Source of the DNA: Carposina sasakii | Lineage: Eukaryota > Arthropoda > Insecta > Lepidoptera > Carposinidae | Length of the DNA: 64,000 nucleotides | Direction: 5' to 3' | NCBI GenBank assembly: GCA_014607495.2 | Contig: CP053159.1 | Coordinates: forward strand, 255,501 to 319,500 | Shown here: positions 56,409 through 64,000 of the stretch, in pieces | How the letters are laid out: each line of letters opens with the position of its first letter | Position numbering within the stretch: position 1 is the stretch's first letter | Position numbers and translations under genes: made by a program | The notes under the pieces: generated by a model | Told to the model about the DNA's origin: nothing | Seen by the model: only the letters and a program-made list of their open reading frames with translations | Database searches by the model: none

Positions 56409-57130
56409 GTTGTAGTTACTATTATTCACTTCAAAAACTCTCTGGAATTGTTTATTTTACCATTTTATTTCCTAGTAATAACTCAAATAACTAGATATTT
56501 GTGTTATTTTATTGTTTGTGTACACAAAATGACAATGACAGTTGTTTTTTTTTTTTTTTTGAAATTGCCGCGTAAATGATTTCTTTTTTTTGATGATGAT
56601 GATGGATTTAAGAACAAGTGTTTATCAAAATGAAAAATTATTGCCAACTTACATGATGAGAGATCGTAAGGCTAAAGACTCGCTTACTAAGCCCATACAG
56701 CACAGATTCACATCACAAGTCAAAATTAACTATCTACCAGTCAACGGACACATAAGATTACAAATCTGAATTTTCCCGCCGATCCCAATGACAGTGTCGA
56801 TGATAATGTTTATGATGATGAATAGAAACGTCGGGAAAATCCTCAAGAACAAGTGTAAAATTAGTAAAAATAAAAAATAATTGCAGAAACAACTTACATG
56901 AGCCCATGAAGACATTGTATTCCGAATAAGTTTTACTCGGCTTACCTGCATATAAAACCATGCACACGCACTAGATTCACATCGCAAGTAAACAAAATAT
57001 AACTTATCTACCAGAAAACATCATTTTACGGACACATGCAAGCCGTTTACAAATAAATTTTGATTTTCACATGAAAATTACACCCGTCCCTAAGCCCGCC
57101 GCACCATTCCAGGTTTTCCCGCCGAATCCC
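56409..57130 (-). promoter_or_regulatory. Cdt2 upstream region with E2F-like sites and a diverged duplication
   Basis: Two copies of TTTTCCCGCC followed by a GATCC/GAATCC context lie at 56771-56780 and 57114-57123, matching the E2F consensus TTTSSCGC. Each closes one unit of an old tandem duplication (about 56590-56785 and 56800-57130) that also shares 'aagaacaagtg', 'caacttacatga', 'agattcacatc' and 'ttatctaccag'. Cdt2 orthologues are S-phase genes, so E2F control is expected. Confidence 0.5.
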
Positions 57131-57304
57131 AAAAATAATTTTACTTTTTATTTATTCTGAAGCGAAGGAAAGGCAATTTTGTTCATACAGTCCTGCCAAG
57201 TTGCCAATACAACTAAACGCATAAAGTAGGCGGCCTCATGCTCACGGGCATATATACATGCAGCTGATGTATTCTAGTGTAGCTTCAGCATCAGCACAGG
57301 CACA

Positions 57305-57686
57305 TACAGGGTGTTTTTTCCACCCTTAACGAAGGGCACGTACTCTATACATCAAATAAAGTAGGTTTATGCCAAAAAAAAATGCTAGGAAAAGATTTAA
57401 ATTTTTTTGAAAATATTTTTTAATTACTTGATCGGGCGAAATTCATAGTATCCAGCGTTTATGCTAGTTTTTTCATAGACAGATATTAATTATTTCTCGT
57501 GAAAAAATCTTGCTACACGCGTCAATGTGCATTTATGCAGAAAAACGCAGTCTATTTACTCAACTTTGGACCCTAATATTTTGGAAACTAGACACTTCCC
57601 AGATATGCTTCCATGGAGAAAAATGATCGTGATGATGAGGAGATTCCGTAGTTTTCGGAAACGTTGACGACCAAAAATCACCTGTA
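57305..57686 (-). mobile_element. MITE, TACAGGGTG...CACCTGTA family
   Basis: Starts TACAGGGTGTTTTTTCC and ends 'gtcgacgaccaaaaatcacctgta'-like; inverted relative to 44169-44550. Full length, non-coding, in the Cdt2/59.7-kb gene intergenic region. Confidence 0.75.
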
Positions 57687-57790
57687 TAATTGTAAAACTT
57701 GTAAAGATACCAGATTGATTCCCCTGTTCCTTATTTAAGGCCTATTAGAGATTTTATGATTCTCCAGTTATCAGTAATCTATGGTTTGTT

Positions 57791-59279
57791 CATAGATTTA
57801 TTATACTAACGTTAGATCGGCAAAGCGAGAGACAATAACATGGGATACTCGTGTGTTAGAGCGAGATAGATAGACGAGACCATTTTTATACACGCTATCG
57901 GCTTGTATCAGCCCGAAGTCAAATCCTGCATATTTTTATTAAATCACTCGTTTAAAAGTGTAAATTTCGTGTTCTATGGACGTAAACAATTATGGTTTCG
58001 TGTGTAGTGCCTGAGTCGGAAAGTTCTAGAGTGGATATCGTATCGGCAAGCGCAGCGTGGGAAGGCCACCCGCGAGGTAGACGGATGACCTGGCCAAGGT
58101 CGCGGGCGTCGGTTGGATGCAGGCTGCTTCCGACCGGTCTATGTCCAACAGTGGACTTCTCAGGGCTGTAAATGATGAATGATGATGATGTTGTAGTGCC
58201 TGGTTGTAATTCATCTAGGAAAGGAAACCAACAGAATTACTCATTTTACATGCAATTACGGTCGAATGAATTATTTCTATAAATGCAATATGTTGAGAAC
58301 TCTGACAAAAATATTGTGCACAAATGGATAGATCATAATATTGCTTTTCATCATATTTATGTCCAAAATGCTTAAGAATTGAATTTAGCAAAATAATAAA
58401 TACGTGAATTTGATATTTCTAACCTTAATCTTATGGTATAGTGCTTGACGTAATGTATTGATAAGTGTCAACCGCATATCGATATGTAACTTGACTGGCA
58501 ACGGTATGCTATACATTTAGCCTTATTATTTGCACTAATAGAATTTTTAACAGTTAGGTTTAGTTTTCTATGGTCAACATGATCATAAGTATAGTTTTTA
58601 AAAAAAATTTTTTTTAAAGATTTCCTCAAGATAATGATGTTTGACTAAAATGGCTTAGAATGTTAAATAGAGGAGATTGGGTTCCCCAAAGTACTCAACA
58701 GTTTGCAGCAAACATTTCGATCAAAAATGTTTTTCTCATAGATGCTTTCAAAGAGTAAAGCTACGCTCTGGCTCAATACCTACACTAATTCATGCCTATA
58801 AGTTACTTCCTCTTATGTATTAATACATACATAATAATCACGTCTTTAGGGGTAGGCAGCACGGATATACATACAGCTTCAGACATTTTTCATACACGCT
58901 CGTCGGAGTATTAATATTGTTTTATACTATTATAGCTCATATACATAAGTACCTAACAAATTAGTTCTGCTTGGTGGCAAATAATGGTAAGGATAAATAG
59001 CAATTTTTATTTTGTAAATATATACATTTTCAATAAATTATGGGATTTTATATTTTTCTTAATCTATCGACACTTCACAATATGCACGACATTTTTATCG
59101 ATAATTTCAGTTTGATCCATTACACAGCACTATTTGTCTTGCACACATGCACGATAGACGCACACTAGTGTATTTGTTTTTTGGTCTCGCCCTTTGACTG
59201 TGAATACTCTTTCTACGGTCTCGCCGGTCTCGCCCTTCGAACTCTATTGCCGATCTAACGTTAGTATAATAAATCTATG
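57791..59279 (+). mobile_element. P-element-like transposon with THAP finger relic
   Basis: 33-base inverted ends CATAGATTTATTATACTAAC... (57791-57823 and 59247-59279), beginning CA as P elements do. Flanking 8-mers GGTTTGTT / AGTTTGTT match at 7 of 8 positions, the right size for P elements. Inside, ATGGTTTCGTGTGTAGTGCCT continues after a nested insert as GGTTGTAATTCA..., encoding MVSCVVPGCNSSRKGNQQNY then SFYMQLRSNEL: the start of a THAP zinc finger (C-x4-C, then S-F). A stop follows shortly, and the rest is non-coding, so it is defective. Confidence 0.65.
58013..58191 (+). mobile_element. LINE 3'-tail insert nested in the P-like element
   Basis: The 179-base insert is bracketed by perfect 10-base duplications TGTAGTGCCT (58003-58012, 58192-58201). 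It contains 'gttctagagtggatatcgtatcggcaagcgcagcgtgggaaggcc' and 'ctatgtccaacagtgg', and ends in a (gat)n tail, the hallmark of a 5'-truncated non-LTR insertion. It splits the THAP codons. Confidence 0.8.
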
Positions 59280-59754
59280 AGTTTGTTTATCAGATTTTCG
59301 GATTCGGCGGGAAAAGTTGGTGGATGTTTTGTGTCTTGCTTCATACATACATCTGGCTGTTTGGACATAGTACCCCTTGCCTTTTCTTTGGGATAAAAAA
59401 CCAGATTGTTGATCCATTCAATTTCAGTCTATATTCTCTTTGATTCGTTCCCACAGACTACATAGAGAACTAGTTATTCGTTCTTGAAGCGAAATATCGT
59501 TCATTCGCTTTTATGTATTTTCCTATTTTTGTGCTTTCTTTTTAATTGGAAATTCCTATAATAATAGCCTCTATACTAAACATAATCCCCTAAAATTTTG
59601 ATCAAACTAACAGTGACACTTGTCTTAGTTACATTTTTGTGATCTTCCGGCAAATGGATGACAAGTGTTGCGCCGAGAATATTGTGATCAGATTGTGATG
59701 CTTTGCTCTGTCGTTTCTGGTTTTAGCTAACTAAATACTACAAAAAGACCTTAT
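59280..59754 (+). promoter_or_regulatory. putative promoter of the divergent nuclear-protein gene
   Basis: GGCGGGAAAA at 59306-59315 is an E2F-like site in the orientation opposite to those upstream of Cdt2, within 'gattcggcgggaaaa', the reverse complement of the 57114 context. It lies about 440 bases before the candidate start codon and only 26 bases beyond the P-like element. Confidence 0.4.
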
Positions 59755-61588
59755 ATGTATACGTTCATAGGAATATCTTTCATGAAATCCAGGGATATAG
59801 TAAGTACATAAGTATCTATAGTTATTTTTGTTAGGTGCCATAAGTATTCATCGTTGAAATTTTTTTCATTGGAAGCCGAAAAACAAATGTGGTTTATATA
59901 CATTTTCAGGTGAATGGTATGTGAGGACTACGCGGAAGATGATCAAAGGCCTGAAGGGTCGTCGTTTCGTGAAGCTGGAAGTAGATTCGTGGAGCGGCTC
60001 GGGCGTCGGCGCTGGTTGCTGGCTGGCGAGTCCGCTGCAGCTGCTGGTAGGTTGTTGCCGCGCGCCGCCGCCGCCGCCGCCCCGCGCTGCCGCGCCGCCT
60101 GCCGCATCCGCGCCGCCTGCCGCATCCGCGCCGCCCCGCATCGCTCGTGACCCGGCTGGCTGTCCCTTTATAGGCACTATGGACGAAATATCGTACTGGA
60201 TAATCACCAAGCGGGCGCCATGTCTGATGAACTTTGAAAACACGATAAAAAAGCGCGACTCCCACAACTCACACAGTGTTCCCAACAGTCACACTGAATC
60301 AACAACCCCTAAAAAGAAGAAAAAGCGGAAATTATCAATATTAGATGATGATTCACCTTCAGAGAAACAGCAGAATGTTTATTTCGACACCTCGCAGAAT
60401 CAAAAGACTGTACAGAGCAGTTGTAAATCAGACACCCTCGGTTCTGATATTGAATTTAATATTAGAAATTCATCTATTCAACATACACCCAAAAAGTTAA
60501 AACTACAAAGGAATGCTCGAACTACTCTTCACAAAAAGAACAAAGTTATAACCTCCACACCAAAATCTGGTAATCTGAGGAGAAGCCTGCGAAAAGTGCA
60601 AAGAAATATGCACTATAACTCTAAATTGAATAATAGTCTTCAAATCTTTCATGTTAGTGAAAACTATGGCAATAACTTGACTCCCACCAAAAAATATGAC
60701 GTGCAATGTATCAAAAACAATACCCATGAGAATAATGGTCCTGAAGGCCCTGTGTTTGAAGATTTGAGTGATGTGTCAGGCTTCACAGCAAACTATATTA
60801 GGTCTACTAAGATACACACTAAAACTCCCAGGCAGATCAGGTGTAAACAGAACAGGAGTGCAGCAAAAGAGATTAAAACAAATGGAGTCAAGCCTAGAGA
60901 AGATAAAATGGTTATGTGCGTTAGTAAGGCAGTGAATACAACTACTCAAAAAACTGTCCTCAACTGTAGCACTGACTCTTCACAGAATGTTCTAAACTTA
61001 GTTACTATAAAGAATAATGAGCCACGTAATAACAGAACCAGAGGTACATCTGTACTCAAGTTTGTTGATCCAAAAACAGATAAAGAAAAAAATAATCGGA
61101 ATGAGGATGTATCAAAACTTGATATTACGTTCCAAACACAGAGCAGTATGCCGAGGTATCCTCGCCGGAGTCACACAGCAGCTGGGGCTGACGGACCCAG
61201 TCCTGTGAAAACTGTTCATGACAGCAGGTCAAGGGATAAAAAGAACAGCAAAGATCTGGTGAACTCACATAGAAAGGAGAACCCAGAGGATCAATCAATA
61301 AGAACCAGAAGTGGGAGAACTCTGGGGCTGGCTGTGAGGCCTCCAGACAACTCTCTCCTAGTGGTCAGCCAGTCTGAACAACTCAGCTCTTTGGCCACAG
61401 TTAATGTGGCTTCTCCTCACGACAAAAAGGATATAAAAAAAAAGTGTGTGTCTGGTCAGAAGGGACGAGTTAAGAAGTCTGACAATTCTAAGAGAAAAGT
61501 ACCTCAAAGAGACAAAAGTGGTTTTAATGCATGCTTTAGTGACAGTGATGATGATGAGCCGTTAATAATGAAGAAGTTCTTCTTTTAG
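59755..61588 (+). CDS. basic nuclear protein, possible KNL2/Mis18BP1-like (SANTA) protein
   Basis: The main exon ends at 61588 (TAG) and is open from about 59857. Candidate start: ATG at 59755 in a 15-codon exon (59755-59799, donor GTAAGT) joined in phase to 59876 after TTGGAAG; the stronger-looking acceptor TTTTCAG at 59909 would need a different, unseen first exon. The N-terminal part reads GEWYVRTTRKMIKGLKGRRF, then VDSWSGSGV and LQLLVG..MDE. The spacing W-x14-G-R-R, W-S-G-S-G-V, L-L-x-G-x-M-D is reminiscent of a SANTA domain. Near the C-terminus RTRSGRTLGLAVRPP recalls part of a CENPC-k motif but lacks its tryptophan. The middle is disordered and basic (KKKKKRK, several TPKK); the end is acidic SDSDDDEP then LIMKKFFF. 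Chromatin-bound role inferred; family uncertain. Confidence 0.55.
60051..60173 (+). other. 123-base GC-rich in-frame segment, possible intron
   Basis: It is bounded by GTAG|GTTGTT and CCCTTTATAG|GC, divisible by three and open, coding for a proline/alanine run (RAPPPPPPRAAAPPAAS). Removing it joins LQLLVG directly to TMDEISYW, restoring what may be a compact domain. The donor is weak; a stronger GTAGGT four bases earlier would break the frame. Either an intron or a low-complexity insertion. Confidence 0.4.
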
Positions 61589-63660
61589 CCAATAGTATAA
61601 TATAGTTTTGCATTTTATTACAAAACTTGAGGAAGACATTTATTATTATCTTGTGATATAATCATAGTTTCCCTGTATTTTGTATTACAGGGAATTAGAT
61701 TAGTTTGTCACAATGAAATAGATTTCTTTAAGAAGTCTTAACATGTACCCTTTGTTGGAGAAAACACAGTTGGAATCAAATTATTGTTCTGAACAGAATA
61801 TTTTAGAGTGTATGAATTGTGATAATTTAATAAATTTGGTTTGTAGTGTAATTAGGTATTTGTTTTAATTAGCAATCTGCAAGCATGTATCAAGGCAGAT
61901 AGGTACTATGACTTTGTTATTAATGCACAATGTTATCTGATTTTGTACCATGTTATTTGTCCCAGGCATTTATTGCAGACAAATGTCTACAAATTTTTAG
62001 TACATTAAAATGATGTCCTACATTTTTTTATGTTACTGGTTGCAATCTAATTCATAAAACATATTTTATATTTTGTTAATTTTATGCTTTTAATTTTTTA
62101 ATAATATAAAATGTAGTACATTGTATGTACCTACTATGGTCAATATGCCATAGTGCATATTCATTTATGTATATTATTATTTATGATTAGACATGATTGT
62201 ACTAGAATAGCCAACTCATTTAGGATTACACTGAACATAACTGAACATAATGGATCCAATATAGCCTGATGTTCAGATGTTCAGCCTTTAAATATATTGG
62301 GTGTACATAATATATATGTGGATCATATAATGTTGAAAGTGTGCTGTATGTTGTATATTTGTAACCTTTATGTTCCATGTTTTGAATGTTGAATTGCACC
62401 TACACTGAACCATCATGCCTCATCACTGCAACATAACTAAACATCACTCATCACACTTAGCAGGGTTTGCTCGTAGAAATTCAGTTAGGAAAAGCAGAGA
62501 TGAGTTTAAAGGGCCCTTCCTCTAAACTTATCCCTGAATGCAAATAAAGGAATGTCTTTATGTTGCTGAATTGTATATGTTGTTGTATGTAACATAACAG
62601 GAATAATTGTTTTATTTTGACTATGCTTATTGCATTCACCTCAAGTGTATTCAGCTGTTCAACTTCATGAAATAAGCCTCACTGTAATTGTAGGCAGTGC
62701 TTTTTAATGGAATCCTTACTCAGAATATGATATTAATTTTAATTGTTAAATCAGTATTTTCGCCATGACAATTATCATCTTTTTATCATTATTAATACTC
62801 ATTGACATGCTCTTTCTTCTTTTAATGAGAATAACAGAGTGAGCACGAAAAAAAATCGCAGCTTTTAGTAATAAGCTCTGATCAGAAACCAGATGTTTTT
62901 AAGATAGCAAATTGCCTTTTTATGCAATAAGTAAATATTAAATTATACATAGAACTGTTGATGTGGTACATAATTATAATGGTATATTGGACTTGACTGG
63001 CCCAGTGATAGTTTCTGTTCATACTTGTAAGTAGATAAGTAACTCCCCTTCTAATATACTATGTAGCTGCCAGTTATTATTTGTCGCTGGAAAGATGACA
63101 TTAATTGGTAGTTCATGTCTTATTGCTAAAATGTTGGTACCTACTACTACAAATTAAATTTAGAGAAAATTAAGTGCCATTTTATAACATTTTGATAGAT
63201 CATTTCCAAATAGGGACTTTTATGGAGGTAGGTTTTAAATTGATAATGGAAGGAAAATCTGTGTTGAGTCTTTTGGTTTCTTTTATTATTTAGGTACTCC
63301 TAAAACATAGATTTCTTCTTAGATTTTATTATTTCTCAGATACGTACAAATAGAACATATGTATTTAATCAAAAACTTACTTTGAAACCATCCCAACACA
63401 TTATGAAATGAAATATTTGTCAATAAATTATGGGAATTAGAATAATATTTGGAATACTAAATTATTGTAATGTTTAATAAGAAAATTGTAGTGCTTTGTA
63501 TGTAATATTTAATCTAAAATTGAAAAGTCGCAAATATTATGATGGTAAAGTTTTATTGTATTTTTTGTTAATGTATATTATGTACATCAGCTTGCCCGAT
63601 AAATTCTCGTCAGATAGACGTTCAATACGTATAATAAAGAATGAATAAAATTAATTGGAA
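61589..63660 (+). other. long 3' UTR of the nuclear-protein gene
   Basis: 2 kb of AT-rich sequence with no transposon ends or open frames, in contrast with neighbouring DNA. It ends with AATAAA at 63633-63638 and 63644-63649. Selection against insertions and the twin signals suggest a transcribed 3' UTR. Confidence 0.55.
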
Positions 63661-64000
63661 TTCATATAAAGGAATTTAATTTTACCTACTACATACTCAC
63701 TCATTAACTTTAATTTCGGATCTATTGTATGTACCTACCTACTAAAGTTTAAGGCGCAAGTGTTGTTACGAGGAGGTGTAATTTGTGGTGGTAAAAACAG
63801 TGGTTTTATAGGTCAATTTTTTTTTTATTAAATCTGCTATTGTGCGTTTTACCGTATAATTCCGATGGATGATGGCGCTAGTTACTGTGTGTATTTTTTG
63901 TTTCACTGCATACAAAAATAGTTGGTTCCGAAATCAGGCATAGAATGGAATGAGTGAATTTATTCTATGAAATGGACTGTAGGTAGAGCTTTTAAATGCT
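63661..64000. repeat. intergenic sequence with a diverged repeat at 63866-63985
   Basis: 'gatggcgctagttactgtg...gaaatcaggcatagaatgg...atggactgtaggtag' is a diverged copy of the end of the repeat at 43978-44100. The remainder is unique AT-rich sequence. Confidence 0.35.

Noticed and set aside
56604..56770. 55-codon frame starting ATGGATTTAAGAACAAG as a first exon of the divergent gene
   Set aside because: The same blocks recur in broken form in the adjacent duplicated unit, no donor joins it in phase to the 59.9 kb exon, and it overlaps the presumed promoter.
59914..60265. Alternative frames through 59914-60265 on both strands
   Set aside because: All arise from the GC-rich Pro/Ala-coding repeat; only the frame that stays open to 61588 gives a coherent protein.
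1..64000. CRISPR arrays, bacterial operons or phage genes
   Set aside because: All genes have spliceosomal introns, and the repeats are eukaryotic transposons; no regularly spaced short repeats were found.

Overview
The window looks like nuclear DNA of a moth or butterfly (Lepidoptera). It is AT-rich intron and intergenic sequence studded with short GC-rich exons. It is loaded with repeats typical of that order: Helitron-like elements of the Lep1 kind (5'-TC ... CTAG-3' with a GTCGCGGGCG-type 3' end), LINE/SINE tails ending in a 'gtccagcagtggactgcaataggctga'-type sequence, and many MITEs. No bacterial or organellar signature is present. All gene models below were assembled by hand from reading frame, splice phase and recognisable protein motifs.

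Layout. (1) 1-5143, plus strand: the last four coding exons of a gene entering from the left, encoding a SEFIR domain as found in interleukin-17 receptors; its introns and 3' UTR carry several transposons. (2) 5.1-10.0 kb: a transposon-rich intergenic stretch. (3) 10.0-38.2 kb (possibly to 42.1 kb), plus strand: a gene with a CpG-rich promoter and seven small coding exons that join in phase to 221 aa. Its first 16 residues and its LDFDKMQQ motif resemble FAM53 (simplet) nuclear proteins. Its introns hold MITEs and a near-identical 0.8 kb tandem duplication. (4) 42.1-46.7 kb: transposons. (5) 46.8-56.4 kb, minus strand: a complete seven-exon Cdt2 gene (l(2)dtl/DTL), the WD40 substrate receptor of the CRL4 ubiquitin ligase, 672 aa. 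Its introns are packed with LINEs, a Harbinger-type element, SINEs, a hAT MITE and a Helitron. (6) 56.4-59.75 kb: a head-to-head intergenic region with three E2F-like sites, expanded by a MITE and a P-element-like transposon that encodes a THAP finger fragment and is itself interrupted by a LINE tail. (7) 59.75-63.65 kb, plus strand: a gene for a basic nuclear protein of about 550-585 aa. I suspect a KNL2/Mis18BP1-like (SANTA) N-terminus, but only weakly. A repeat-free 2 kb 3' UTR follows.

Functionally, Cdt2 controls replication licensing. The divergent nuclear protein may share its E2F-type promoter, which would suit S-phase or chromatin expression. The SEFIR gene is a separate immune or signalling gene, and the FAM53-like gene a developmental nuclear factor. 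First exons, UTR limits and alternative exons are the least certain parts.
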